Source: Glebionis coronaria (taxonomy: Eukaryota; Streptophyta; Magnoliopsida; Asterales; Asteraceae). Taken from it: a DNA stretch of 64,000 bases. Made by a program: the position numbers and the translations under genes. The stretch covers positions 493,851,627-493,915,626 of the forward strand of contig CM046881.1 in assembly GCA_025667525.1 (NCBI GenBank). The letters are read 5' to 3'. Below the pieces are notes generated by a model, which saw only the letters and a program-made list of their open reading frames with translations, had not been told where the DNA came from and searched no databases. Of this stretch, positions 1 through 12,246 are shown piece by piece. The stretch's first letter is position 1. Each line of letters begins with the position of its first letter.

Positions 1-12
1 AATGATAATTAG
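1..12 (+). pseudogene. pol C-terminal tail of element C
   Basis: Three sense codons (Asn-Asp-Asn) and a TAG stop match the extreme C-terminus of the integrase-containing ORF of element A (stop at 25824-25826). Everything upstream is outside the window, so whether this pol is intact cannot be judged. Confidence 0.75.
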
Positions 13-24
13 TATTGAGCGGAT

Positions 25-44
25 CGAGTGGAGCTCATGACTCG
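25..44 (+). promoter_or_regulatory. Post-ORF stem-loop of element C
   Basis: Inverted repeat CGAGT(G)...GACTCG with an 8-nt loop, 13 nt after the pol stop. The same structure sits at the same place in elements A, B and D. The C copy has one stem mismatch (GAGTG against GACTC). Confidence 0.55.
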
Positions 45-1840
45 GTAATCAAAAACGAGGTGCCTCGTGGGGGAGTCCCATGCTTATCCTATGTACATAT
101 TATCGCTTTCTAATGTAGCTTACGTGTGGGGATTTGTGCCCTTCCAACCTTTGTTCCGTGTTTGTTTGTGAATTGTGGTTTTTAGATCATGATCTTCACG
201 ATTGGAGCCTCTCGTGTTCGTTTTATGGGAGCACTCGATCGTTTTCTTTGGAGACATTTCTCAATATCCATGATATATCCTTTTGATGTTCTAACCTTAG
301 GTTTATAGCACACTTCATAAACGGCTATTAATTTAATGGTTACACCCTTTCCATGCTAGATTAGGCATTCGACTACGTCTCTAGTATGGGGGTGTTTTCA
401 CCCCTAGACTCGAAACATTGAGGACAATGTTTAACTTTAGTATGGGGGGTGAATAGATACTTGCCTTGCCAAACCTTCACGCTTTCCAAAGTTTATGTTT
501 TGTTTATCATTTTTGTTGCAAAATAAGGCTAAAAATGGCCAAATTTTAAAATTTTTTCTCATGTTTTATAAGTGTTTGAAGACACGAATGTAGATTTTCC
601 GATGGCGAGAATAAGAGTAATTTTTGACTCGACCGTGCGTGTTGAGCACTTAGCTTTGATTCCTTAACTATACATTAGGCTAAGTCTCTTAAATGAGGAC
701 GAGAAATGATAGAGTTAATTATAAGTTACTATGCTAAACGTAGAGTACTCGTATTCTTTCAAAAACTCATGTGTTCTCGTTGTTTGCTTATTCTCCCTTC
801 GCATGTAAATATTTTTTGCTTAATAAATATTGACTTAGCGATTTAGTTAGGATTGTTGGGTTTCTAGTCTTTTCTAGTAGCTTCCGTGTAATTAAATTGG
901 GAAGACATTAAGGTATCGCCAGCGTCACGGTTTTGAAGTATTGGCACCCGAATAATCGAAAGCTTCACCCAATAATTAGATTTCAAGTGCTCACCTAAAT
1001 CTAGCAAACAATTTGAAGCCCCACAAGGCCGAAAAATCTATGCAAAATTGAAAGTGAATCAAGCCTTAATCTTCGAAGCTTTAAAGATCCAAAATTCGCT
1101 TTAGCGTGAGGATATAAGTCTTTGGCTAATAAAACCACCGATGAGGCGGATAATAAAAGGCAAGGCAAGACCGAAGTCATAATAAATGCTTCATGGCGAA
1201 GTTGAATAAAAGATGGAGGTAAACCAAAGATAATAAGGTCCTTCCGTTAGGGGGCGTATAAAAGTCTTGGTAATAAGTCTCATGTTCAAAACCGTTATAA
1301 AACCGTGTTTATCGATCCTTCTTGTTGACTTAATTTTTTAACATCGTTGTCTATTAGGAGGGGTTATTGATTTGATGGTCTTAGTTACACCGTTAGGACT
1401 CTATTATTAGACCTAAATCTCTATTATCGCATAAGTCAAACAATGTATCCTCGTGAAACATTCAAGACATCATAAAATATAAGAGATACAACTTAGGAAT
1501 AATGGGAGGATAAGTACGTGATTAGGGCATATGAGTAGTGTTAGCATTACTAACTTATAATGACAATGATCTCGTTACACGCTTGGCATGGAATTGGAGT
1601 GAAAATCGAGGACGATGAAATTATTTCTAACGAAGCATTCACGTGTTCTTATTCTATGAACCTAAACGTCCCATTTTTCGATGAAAATCATACATTATGT
1701 CTATAACACAAGTAGTAGTAATAGTAGTAGTGTAGCTAGTTTATCATTTCAATAAAGGGAATAAAATTAAATTTTGGAGATGCTAAGATACTTTATTCTT
1801 GCATTGCGTGAGGGCACGACAATGGTTTAGTATGGGGGAG
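45..1840 (+). other. 3' noncoding region and polypurine tract of element C
   Basis: No open frame of note. Athila elements often carry an envelope-like ORF here; none is visible. The region ends in the purine-rich stretch AGTATGGGGGAG (1829-1840) directly before the LTR, the expected polypurine tract for plus-strand priming. Confidence 0.75.
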
Positions 1841-4800
1841 TGATGAGACTGCTTTTATACATAGTCTCATCGTCCAAATAGGGCTTAAAATGCATTAAAT
1901 ATCATCAAAATACCCAAATATATGCTTGTGTTTGTTGCTTGTGTATTTTAGGTACGGATATTGAGAAAATGACAAAAGATCACAAGAATCATGCAAAAAC
2001 GAACACGGGAAACGAAGCCGCACGATGAACCAAGCCCTAATGAAGAATTTTCCAAAGAAAACCCTTGAAGATTTGAAGAATTATGAAGATGGGTCCTCCA
2101 AGTTTGAAGAATTGACACTTTATACCCTTGTATCTTCATAATTACAAGTTTGGTCCCTAAAGTTTGTCAAAATTACAAAAAGGACCCTTAACTTTGAAGA
2201 ATCGGCAAATTTAGTCCCTCAACAAAACTAAATTGTCATTAATGGTCCTCCAAGAAGTCAACAAACAAGTCAAAGTCCTTGAAGTATGAAGACATGTCAA
2301 AATCAGTCCTTGAAGAATGAAGAAATTGCATGTTTAGTCCTTGTTTCAAGTTTATAAAAGTATTTGTGCCAAAATTGCCAAATTACCAAAGATATTTACA
2401 AAGGAATTGGAGTTTATTGCCATTTTATACAAGATGAAAGAAAGAAGAACCTTGAGGGGGCAAAACTGCCAAGACAACCAAACCTTACCCTCCAACCAGA
2501 AGCTTACACGTCACATTACCCACCCATTTACCCAAATACCCTACCCATAACCCAACCCGTAACCCACAACCCACCAGGTTTATTTAATAAACCTGGTCAA
2601 ATTGGTCAACCTTTTTTCCCACTAAACATTAAATTTAAACTTAATCACCCCCAATTTGGATTAAAACTTCCCCATTATCCAGATAAACCCTAATACATAC
2701 CCAGTTTTAATTACCTTGATTTTTAACCCAAACCCCAAATTACCTTAGGGGTTTTACTCACAACCCCACTCCCAACACCACAACTCACCCAGAAAACGAC
2801 CCTTGTACCTTTTGTCCCCTCAACGGCCTACCCACATCACATGAGAAGATGAAGACAAAGTGGGAACAACAATCTAAGGGCTCCAAATCATTCCTTTCTC
2901 CCAAAGGAACTCTATGAACGTCCAAGATCAACTTTCCAAGCTGGCAACATCACATGGGAGCTTATTGACCAGTTCAAATTCAAAAGACCAAGGGCAGAAT
3001 TGGGCATTCCATCCATTAGGGTTTAGGACTTGATTTTCTTGTATTATTTTTTTTGAGCTTCTAGTTAGTTCTAAAGAGTAGTATATAATGAGACGTATGT
3101 GTCTCATTATGCTTGTTCTTTTTTCTCCTTTTTTCACAACTTTGTAAGTCCTGTTTTTATGAATGAAAAAGGTTAAAGTTTGGTGATGAGAAGAAAGAGC
3201 CATCTTCATTGTTTGATTGGTGTTTAAATTTCATGGTTGTTTACTTTTCAAGTTTTTAAAATTTAAGTCTTGTTTTCAAAGTTTCTGAAATTTTGGATTT
3301 TTTTGGTAAAATCCTTGTTTCAAGTGTTGTTTTCAGGTTTGTTAGAGATTCTTTAAGTGTGTTCAAAGGAAGTTTTGGTATTAAAGTTTGGTGGTTTGAA
3401 AAAGGTTTCAAAAGAAAGTAACAAAAATCAGAAAGTATACTCTTGTGCTTGTTCTTCCTTTTAATCTTAGCAGGTTCTTGCTTGTTTGATAAAGGTCCAG
3501 CTCAGGTCCGGACCTGAAAGGAGGTGACATTTGCAGTCACTAAGGGACCTGGATGTAGGTCCCTTATGGTAAAAATCTTGTCTCATTTTTCATATTTTTA
3601 TATCTTATGTGATATTGCATGATTTGAATGAAAATCTGTTCTAGTGTTGTTTAGTTGTTAGGATTAGCTCAATTGTGTTTGTTATGCTTGTTAGTATCAT
3701 TTAGAATCAAACTTGATTGGACTTTATGTGATTTGCTTTGGAAAGTTCAAATTCAGAAGTTTAAGGGGTGTTTGGATTAAGGCTTTATATGGTTTATATG
3801 ATTTAGAATTGGCTTAAATCTTGTTTAACTACACTCACTAGGTTGGTATTAGGTTGTTTGCTACCTGTTTGTCAGTTTGGGTGAGTTTTTAAACAATTTG
3901 CATGTCAAAAATTTGGTCATATAGTCAAAAATCAGATAAGTGCCTTTGTGACTGATTTTAGTAAAATTTGTGCTTGATTCTTGATTAACTGCTAGATCTT
4001 AGGTCATTTGAGGCTTTGTGAGTGATTGAATGCTAGTTGGTTACTTTGTGTGAAAGATTTGTGCTATTAAAAATCATCTTTGTGCAAGAAAAACCAGCAA
4101 ATATACTCTTCGGTCACTTAAGTATAACAGCAACTTGATTTTTGCATTGTGTGCTTGAATTTGTGTTGTAACCTGCCTGTTTTTGTGTTTGTTCTTGACT
4201 CCTTATACTCCAAAGAGTATAAGGGTGCCTTTCTTGTCCAATCAATCACCACAAACAAGCCAAAGACAAGCCCTCTTGTCAAAACTGCACAAGTGAAGAA
4301 CACTTGTGTGTTCATCAGAAACATCATCAAAACTGGGCACGTTTTTTATTCCAATAGCCTTAATCTTGTTTAATTTTGGATTGTGTTTGAGTTTTAGTGA
4401 GTAAAAAGGTCACTGGTTTGTGTTTTAAAAGTAAAAAAAAAGAGAAAATAAAAAGCAAAAAGCTCACCTTGCCTGGGCTCGAACACGCGACCTTGCTTTC
4501 CAAGGACTAACGTGTTAACCAGTGATCCAGATGGCTTTTTACGTTATAGCTTCATTTCATTACATATTTAAGTAGTGTTTGTTTTATAGCTTATTTGGAT
4601 AACAGCTTTTAAATAAGCTGTTTCTAGCTTATTTCTTTAAGCATTTTCCTGTTTAGCATTTTTCCTAGGATTTTATTAGGTTGTTTGACTTTTCTGAGCA
4701 AAAAGTATAATTTTCCCATTATTTATTAATTTATTAGGATTATTTTAAGTTTTAATTTTAAAAAGTCATTAAAAATAGAAAAAGTAATTTAAAAATCTGG

Positions 4801-5730
4801 AAAAATAGTTTTTAGGTTTTTAATCATATTTTTGAGGTATACAGCTAATTACGTTTTCAATTTAGCTTATTTTTGATTTTATAGGATTTTAGGGTTTTTA
4901 AGCAACTTTAAAATTCAATATAAAATTATTAAATAGGTTTCAGAAAATTTGGATTGCATTTTTGTTTTAGTTACATTATTTAGGATTTTTGGTAATTTTT
5001 TGGAATTATTTAGTGAACTTTGAATTTTTTTGATTATTTTAATATTATTTTATTATTAAAAATTGAAGTTTCATTTTTTCTAGTTTTTTCATTTTTCCTA
5101 GGTTAAGGACATTAAATTAGGAGCTTTGTCACTTTCCAAATATTTTTTAGACTTTTCAATTAATTTCTAGAATTAATTTAAGATTTAATAGATTTTAATA
5201 GTTTTTAAGTGTTTAAAAATAGTTTAATTTGGTTTTAAAATTTTTAAAAATAGTTTTTAGCTTAATTAGGATATTTTTGAGGTTTACAAACTATTAGATC
5301 TTGTTTAAGGCTTTTTAATAATTAAAAGTGATTTTTAGGGCTTTAATTAGCATTAAAAAGTCATTATCTAATTAATTAAAAGGTTTTAGCAAGTTTGGAT
5401 TTTTTGTAAACTCTTAGAATATTATTGGGGATTTTTAGTAATTTTTAGGAATTTTTAGGTTAAAATTTTAATTTTGGCACTATTTACGATTTTACGTGTT
5501 CGCCTTTTTCGTCGTAGTTTTATTCGTCTTTGTAACCATCTTTCTCTTCTAATCATACTTCTTTCTCAATCATATAATCACAAACATCAATAAACTCTTA
5601 ACACAACGCACTTGCCTCCTCGAGAACGAACTCACTTAGGGTCATCCACACACGGTTTTCCTAAATCGTCGTGCTTACTTGCCCTATTTATTGCTCTTTT
5701 CCTAAAGAGTGGTAAAAATTCCAACAATCA
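1841..5730 (+). repeat. 3' LTR of element C (3890 bp)
   Basis: The LTR starts TGATGAGACTGC and ends CAATCA. Its first 400 bp are nearly identical to the LTR of element A and its last 700 bp or so are similar, but the middle (about 2240-4900) cannot be aligned with A by eye. A TATA-like TATATAAT lies near 3084. An antisense tRNA-like stretch lies at 4470-4535. The LTR opens with a hairpin (GATGAGAC at 1842-1849, GTCTCATC at 1864-1871). Confidence 0.88.
4470..4535 (-). other. tRNA-like sequence inside the LTR of element C
   Basis: Read on the minus strand, the stretch has a tRNA A-box-like block (TGGATCACTGGTTAACACG) and, about 35 nt on, a B-box-like GTGTTCGAGCC. The acceptor arm does not close (5' GCCATCT has no 3' partner), so it is not a working tRNA gene. 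It may be a tRNA-derived relic or an internal Pol III promoter. A comparable sequence lies in the LTR of element D. Confidence 0.5.
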
Positions 5731-5835
5731 ATTACAAACTTGGTTTAGATTACTAAAGTACAAGAACATAAACAAACTTAGTTCATATTACAAAAGTACT
5801 AGAAAAACTAATGCAGGAAGGTAAATTGCAGGGCA

Positions 5836-7718
5836 TCACTTCTTGTTGGAACTTGCAGCTTGTTTCTTCTTTATAGGTGCACGTGAAGTTGATCCTGTTG
5901 CATCAGATGGCCTTTTCCTCTGGGATGAACTTGATCATGTTGTAGTATTTGGGTCCTTTTGCCCTTTACAAGACCTTTTGTTGTGGCCTAGATTTCCGCA
6001 TTTTTTACATCTCACTATTTTATAGGCCCTTGACAGCTTTCCATCCTTCACCATTTGAGCCTTATCATCCCTTGTTTTTCTCCTATTTTTCCTTGGCCTA
6101 CCAACTGGAGTATTATGCTTGGTGGGGTGAGTGTTGTAGGAATTTGTGACTTCTGCCACATGACCTTACCATTCAAACAACCCAGAGTGTAATTGTATGT
6201 TTTTTTCCAAGTAGCTAATCAATAACACTTATCCACCCATTCTTTTTGTATGTTCACATGATGTCCATTAAGTGACATGTTGAAGTTGGATGCTATAGCA
6301 TGTGCACAAGGGATCCATGTTAACTCCCACTTCCTACAGCTACATACCTTTTTAACTACATTAACTACACACTGAGTACCATATGTGCTCTTAACCTCAT
6401 ACTCTTCATCCCCATTGTACCCAACTGTGTACCTATTAGCCCTTTACATGGCTATACTCAATAACTTAGTTGCAACAGGGGTAAGTGGTCCATCTGACTT
6501 TTTAATCACAACAATAACATTAGCCATCCTTTTCATTAAGTACTCCCTAATGTATTCTAAGGTTGTGATTGTTGGTGTATCCCTAGCATCTAAAATCTTA
6601 CCATTGAAACACTCACACAGATTGTTCAACAAGATGTCTGATCTAGCTCTACCTGTTATCATTATAATGGGGAGTAATAAGTGTCTGTTTAACTACAAAT
6701 TAAGCTAAAAGCAGATTAAACAAAATGGATTTTTACTTGAGAAATGTGATCTAGCCCAACTGTGAGCTAGTATTTTACCCAACCATTCAAAAGTTTCTTT
6801 GTTAAACTCTTTCAAATGGCCTTATCAAAATATGGAACATTTGTTGCAGAAGCACATCTCAACAATAGCTCTTTATAAGCTAGTCCAGTCCATTGTTTTT
6901 TCATGTTTTCATGGATATGCCAAAGGCAATATCTATGCTCTGCACATGGAAAAACATTTTCCATAGCAATATATAAACCCTGTAGAAAAAGACAAAGTTT
7001 TAGTGATTTAATATGTTAGGGACCAAGTATGCAATAAAAAGTTAAATATAGGAAAAAGACAAATTACCTTTTGTCTATCACTGATAAAGGTGAAATTTGA
7101 TTCCTTTATCAACCCAAGATCATCACCTAGGCATTCTAAAAACCATGTCTAAGAACATGTTATTTCTTTCTCAATAGTGGCATATACAAGTGGGTAAATG
7201 CCATTGTTTGTATCTAACCCAATAGCAGTGAGTAGTTGCCCTGGATATGGTCCCTTTTATTCCTTTAGTCCCAACAACTCTTGAAAACTCTCTACCACAA
7301 GATCTGAAACCTTTCTTTAAGGGGCCTAAACAAACATAGATCCTCTTGAAAATTCTTGTATTATCATCAATAGTTGCATCTCTTTCAACTTCAATCCTTA
7401 CTATTGTATCTGGATTAGCCCTTCTTAATTCTAGACAGTAATCTCTCAACATGGTATATTGGTGCTTATAATCTCCTTTGACTTGATTAACAACTTATGT
7501 TTTAGCTCTACATGCCTTTTGAATAGACACACCTAGCTCAAACTTCTTTTGCAATTCATCTTGAAGAGCTCTTAAAGGTATATGTGGGTTTTCTCAACTT
7601 GGTCAATGATGCCTTATTCAAGAACTTGGAAGTATAAGCATTGACTTTCCTTGTATGTAAGTAGTTATGGACATTATTATATGTCTTGACTTCCCATGAT
7701 TCAGTGTTTTTAACCTTA
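5836..7718 (-). pseudogene. MULE (MuDR-like) transposase, C-terminal part, broken
   Basis: Reading right to left: a DNA-binding segment (WEVKTYNNVHNYL, near 7665); the start of the DDE nuclease fold, where the usual DGxxLKG reads VGTKGIKG so the first catalytic Asp is missing; the block GLDTNNGIYPL; the second catalytic block ISDRQKG, split by an intron of about 80 bp near 6985-7067 with GT and AG ends; CLWHIHENMK; LLNNLCECFNGKILDARD (about 6570-6630); and a C-terminal CX2CX4HX4C knuckle (RCKKCGNLGHNKRSC) near 5965-6010. Lesions include a frameshift near 7245, in-frame stops in several places and a TGA just after the knuckle; the original stop is probably at 5836-5838. The N-terminal half lies at 34339-36077; the two were separated by element B. 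Confidence 0.88.
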
Positions 7719-7723
7719 GTAAC
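7719..7723. repeat. Target-site duplication of element B, left copy (GTAAC)
   Basis: GTAAC here and at 34334-34338 directly flank the LTR ends of B. Removing B and one copy restores an uninterrupted MULE reading frame across the junction (Q-V-T-K-V), which independently confirms the insertion point. Confidence 0.9.
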
Positions 7724-8159
7724 TAATACAAGGTTTTTGGCCAAGTATGAAAATTAAAGTTCGTTGAAGTGGTCTAATCGAATTGATTATTGGTAAACGT
7801 GTCACTCAGTCGTCTTTTGGTGGAAAACAAGGATTTGTCGTTGTAGTGTAATTAAAATGCAAAACTTTAACGTAAATGACGGTAATTTAAATCTAAACCT
7901 AATTGAAAATGTAAATGTGCAATATTAAAAACTTTAAAAATAAATGATGAGATATTAAATGACGGGTAATTAAAACTTTACGAAAAGAAAATTTGACAAG
8001 TAAATAAAAATGCAACACGTAATTAAAATAGGCTAAAAGTAACACGAGAAAAACTGTCACTTTTCTCTAAAAATAAAAACTAGAAAACTTTGAAATCTTG
8101 AAACTAAAAACTAACACAAGAATTTAAAACAATCAAGCAGACAAAACAATTATTCCGAA

Positions 8160-8500
8160 AAAGCTACAGTATATTTCAGTAATTGCATTTCTTCGGAAAA
8201 ATGACTTTCTCGGAAAAACAAGTTTTTCGGAGAAATCTTCGGAAAAGCAATGAATTCAGAGAAAAGGATATTTTCGGAATAATGACTTTTTCGGAAAAAT
8301 AACTTTTTCGGAATAAATGTTTTTCAGAGAAATCTTCGGAAAAATGGAAATTTCAGAAAAAAGATGATTTCGGAAATATGACAAATTCAGAAAAAAAAGA
8401 ATCTTTGGAAAAAATGACGAATTCAGAAAAAATGGGAATTTCGGAAAAAATGACTATTTCGGAAAAAAGGTATCTTCGGAAAAATGGCAAATTCAGAAAA
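8160..8500 (-). repeat. Degenerate TTCGGAAAAA-type array in element B LTR
   Basis: About 20 loosely conserved units of the type TTTCGGAAAAA (plus-strand reading) spaced 15-30 bp apart; the array continues past the solo LTR at 9115-9215 and recurs at 32885-33330 in the other LTR. A few flanking units are in the opposite sense (TTTTCCGAAA), so parts of the transcript could fold. The run of codons open across the array on the minus strand is an effect of the repeat, not a gene. Confidence 0.7.
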
Positions 8501-9114
8501 TGTTAGGACTCATGGATTTAGAAGTTACTCCTGTTAATATGCAGTTCCTACTGGAGTACTCCGTTACTCCTGGTGAGTTACAGTTCCTACTGGAGTACTT
8601 CGTTACTCCTGGTGTTACAGTTCCTACTGATAGTATTCTTCGTTCCTCCTGGTGATACAGTTCCTCCTGGTCGTATTATAAAGTTGATAGAAGATTGTAG
8701 AAGATAAGATCAAGGAAGATTGTAGAAGATATGATCAAATATTTAGTCTTCCTATTCATATGGAAAGTATTAAAGATATTGATTATGATGAGGAGGTTAC
8801 AAAATTATTTAGGAAATAATTAAATGGTATTAATGTATAATACTTTGGAAAGTATTAATTATGTTGTAACCACCTAGGACCCCTTGCACTATAAAAGGAG
8901 GTCCTATGGTGTAGAGATGGACACACTTCTACACACACACGTATGGTTTACATTGTTTGTGAATGAGTGAATAACAACCAAGGTGCCTACCCTCTTTATA
9001 TAATAGAGGGACTAGGGTTACATCACAACCCTAACTTACTATCTAAGCTAATATATTACTACTAGGTCCTCATCTTGTTTTGTCATATCAACTCAAGATA
9101 TCTAAGTCCCAACA
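8501..9114 (+). mobile_element. Solo LTR (614 bp) inside element B's left LTR
   Basis: It starts TGTTAGGACT and ends AGTCCCAACA, imperfect inverted ends with TG/CA termini, flanked by the perfect 5-bp duplication GAAAA (8496-8500 and 9115-9119). The other B LTR lacks it, so it is an insertion. A TATA box (CTATAAAAGG, about 8889-8898) gives plus orientation. There is no internal coding region, so this is a solo LTR left by LTR-LTR recombination or a very small non-autonomous element. The superfamily cannot be told from the LTR alone. Confidence 0.85.
8521..8665 (+). repeat. Tandem repeat in the solo LTR
   Basis: Three to four imperfect copies of a unit of about 40 bp built on GTTACTCCTG, CAGTTCCTACTGG and AGTAC. 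It lies upstream of the TATA box, in U3, where repeated enhancer-like blocks are common. Confidence 0.7.
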
Positions 9115-10215
9115 GAAAAAAAGATGATTTCATGGAAATGATGAATTCAGAGAAAATGGTAATTTCGGAATAATGGACTTTTCAGAAAAAGGTGTGTTTT
9201 CGGAAAAACAAAACCCTTTTCCGAAATAGTAAGGACCAGATACAGTACTATGAAAAATGTAAAATAAGCCACAAATAAGCTAAAATCAAATAAGCAATCT
9301 ACCAAAACTTAATCTAAAACACTTTTAAGAAAAACTAATTCAACCACAAATCAAAAAGTTGAAAAACACTAATAAAAAAAAATTAAAAATCAACTTTTAA
9401 TAAAACAAACTAATAAAAACTTAACTAAAATCAAGTCAAACACACAATAAGCTATCAAATCAATAAGCTAACACAATCAAACACATAAAAACATAACCAT
9501 TAATTAAATAAGCATGACAATAAGACAATAAGCATAAAGATTAACAAGAATAAGAAAGGTAGAAGGAGAGATTAATATAAAACTTGATTAAAGAAAAGAT
9601 TAAACAACAAAATTAAAGATTAAACTTACTTGGAATTAAATGAATTAAGGTACAAGACAAGGAATGTAAATTCACAAGTAATTAAATGACATGAAAATAA
9701 ATTGGAAAGACTAATGTGTCAAATTAGCTAACAACATGAAAATGAAACTAATGAGGTCTATTTATAGGAGAGGATATGATTAGTGGAAGCTTCCTCCTCT
9801 CTTTCTTCTTTCTTTATTTCTTGTTTAGTCCTCAGTCTTCTTAATTCTTCGACTTTTTCGACTTCTGTCTCGGGATTACTTTAAACTCGTCTTGTGATTT
9901 CTTCATAAATTAGACTTGAGTTATTCGACTTTATTAAACTTCCGTCTTTAGACTTTTTCTTCGATAAATCTTTAGAATAGGCCTTGGACTTCCGTTCTTT
10001 TTGCACTCTTGATTTCTTGACTTTGTCTTTTTTCCTTTTCTTCGATAAAAGCCCGTGAAAGCCCGTGTTTTCTTCCCTTTTTACATTTTGATCCTAAAAT
10101 CACAGCAAAAACACAAACCACGCATAATTCTGACATTTACGACATAAAATACACGTTACGGTCTTGTTTTCATTATAATTAAGTGGTAAAAGGATGGGTG
10201 TTTTCACACCTATCA

Positions 10216-12219
10216 AATCCCCTACACTTGACCATTGCAATGTCCTCATGCAATGCATTAATTACAAAGCAAGATTACACTTTTCATCACAATCAATCCA
10301 CATTGGCCTTTATTAAAGAGATAGAAAATAACAAAACAAGTAAAGAAATCAAATACTTACCTTAGGGTTTTGGAATGTCATGAATTATTATCATCCTCAA
10401 GTTTCACGTTCCCCATACCAAGCTTAAAAATGAGATCATTGTTATTATAAGTTAGCAAACTAACATGAACTCATGTGGGCCAATTATGTACTTAGACTCT
10501 CTTATTCCTAGGTGTACCTCTTATATTTTATTATTGTCTTGAATGATCACGAGGATGCATTGTTGACTTATTTCGATAGTTATTAAGGCTGAAAATAAAA
10601 TGGGACGATTTAATCACTAGTTAGCTAAAGGACAAAATCTTTTAAAACTGCTTCTCGGGACCTCATAAAGTTCATATCTTGGCATAACTCGCTTCACAAT
10701 TTGAGACCTTTCTGGGACCGATATTTGGCAGCGACTTCATACTTCAAATCTTTGAGAGACGTTCTTGAAAGTATGGTCTTCTCTTCATAATAGGAATTTC
10801 TTCACTTGAAATTTTGAGAGATTCTTCATCTTTGGACCACGACTTCTTCATTTTTCTCCAATATTTATTTTGGACTTTGATATACAACGATCCGCCTCCT
10901 TTTAGGACTTGGATCTATTTATCCTCATACCTTGCTAGGGTCTTTTTGGATAGACTTCTCCATGATCTTTAGAGGAGTTTTTGCTTTTCGTCGTGTGTCT
11001 CGATCCTTCATATTGATTTTCGATAAATGATTCTTCACATCACTTTTGGATCTTTAGAAACAAAATGTAGCCCTCATGCCTTGTTAGGGCCTTTTCGGAC
11101 TCGCCAATCTTTGCATCCCGCTTCAATAAGTTATGCCTTGGCTATGAACTCTAATCAATACCGAGCAACTTTTAAACGATCTTGGGCTAGAAGCTAAGTA
11201 ACTTTTCAAATCGTACAACCTTATTTATTGCAGATAAGTTTATTAACAAGCGATGGGAGAATAGGCTTATAATCAACTCACATAAATTCCCGAAAGAATA
11301 CCAAACTTATAATTGACGCTATCATCTCTCGTTCTCCCCAATTTAAAATCTCAAGGAATGAGACTCGTGGATGCTTAGCCAATTAAATCAAAGTTTTGGG
11401 TTTTCGAGTCATCTATAGGATCTTGCAAATCCTTAGACTTTTTCAAGTTTAGAATTCGCATTTTAAAGTTCCCTTGATAAACAACTCTCTAGGATCAATT
11501 GTAGGAACTTGCGAAAAGTTCTTGTTCTTAACCCGTGAGAGTTAAGACTTTCGCGTTTTAAAGCTCCCTATATAAAAGCCTAGCAAAACTTGACTTAAAC
11601 ACGTTAAGGATACTAGCTAGAGTAAACTTAGATAAGTAAACTCGGGTTGAGTCAAAAGATTCACAACGTTGAAAATTAAAACCACTTTATTAAAATTGAT
11701 TCTAGTAAAGAAAGAAAATAACTATACAAAGGTAAAACTACTAGGCCAAAATAGATCAAAATTTTTGAAAAATGTCGAAAAATTGATTTTCCGATTAAAA
11801 TGAGGACAAATACAAGGAAAAGACCACTTAACTTCGATAGAAGTCCCCCCTACACTTAATATAAACATTGTCCTCAATGTTTAAGCATGTGGAAGTAAAC
11901 TCCCCTACACTTAGGACACTGTGCACTTTGTTTAAATCTTGCTAAGGAAAGGACAACTAAAGTGATTCCTATTTTGATATTGGAAAATATAAAATAGAGA
12001 ATCAAAAGAGTTTAGGATAGAACCGGGAAGACGGGTACACGGGATCACGGGTCGTTAAAAGTCATCAAGAATGGATCTTTGAAAGCTCGAATCCCTGTAC
12101 ATGATTAGAAGAAGACAACAAACAACATACTAGGGTCTCCTCCTACACTTATTATAAAAATAAGAGAAAAAGGATAGATACTTGGGTTGCCTCCCAAAAA
12201 GCGCTTGATTTTTGTTCAC
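10216..12219 (-). other. Element B 3' noncoding region with polypurine tract
   Basis: No RT, RNase H, integrase or other coding sequence on either strand. The tract next to the LTR (minus strand AGTGTAGGGGATT, 10216-10228) is the polypurine tract. Segments resemble the 3' noncoding part of element D: on the minus strand the stretch at about 11400-11570 corresponds to about 60300-60480 of D (shared blocks include CGCGAAAGTCTTAACTC-like and CAAAACTTTGATTT). Confidence 0.75.
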
Positions 12220-12239
12220 CGAGTCGTGAGCCTGACTCG
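12220..12239 (-). promoter_or_regulatory. Post-ORF stem-loop of element B
   Basis: On the minus strand CGAGTC, 8-nt loop, GACTCG, beginning 7 nt after the gag-protease stop. It is equivalent in position and sequence to the stem-loops of A, C and D. Confidence 0.6.
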
Positions 12240-12246
12240 ACCTTGA

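Larger units (their letters stand above)
1..5730 (+). mobile_element. Element C: 3' part of an Athila-like Ty3/gypsy retrotransposon
   Basis: The window opens on the last codons of a pol ORF (stop TAG at 10-12), followed by about 1.8 kb of noncoding DNA, a polypurine tract and one LTR. Positions 1-1840 align by eye almost base for base with 25815-27645 of element A, which identifies the element. The 5' LTR, gag and most of pol lie left of the window, so the target-site duplication cannot be checked; the right flank begins ATTAC at 5731. The LTR end lies about 105 bp from the stop codon of the MULE transposase remnant, so C probably inserted in that transposon's 3' flank. Assignment to Athila is inferred through element A. 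Confidence 0.9.
7724..10215 (-). repeat. Element B 3' LTR (left copy, with solo-LTR insertion)
   Basis: On the minus strand it runs from TGATAGGTGTG (at 10215) to a terminus ...CTTGTATTA (at 7724). Without the 614-bp insertion and its TSD it is 1873 bp, against 1878 bp for the right copy. TATA box TATAAATA on the minus strand at 9759-9766. Downstream of the TATA, in the part that would be transcribed, is a degenerate array of TTCGGAAAAA-type units. The non-canonical end (TTA rather than CA) is present in both copies. Confidence 0.87.

Noticed and set aside
45..1840. Envelope-like ORF expected in Athila elements
   Set aside because: Searched by eye in the 3' regions of A, C and D; stops in all frames and no signal or membrane segments.
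4470..4535. Functional tRNA gene
   Set aside because: A- and B-box motifs are present but the acceptor stem does not pair; kept only as tRNA-like.
8155..9235. CRISPR-like array of spaced repeats
   Set aside because: Units are short and degenerate, spacers are irregular, no cas genes, and the DNA is plant nuclear.
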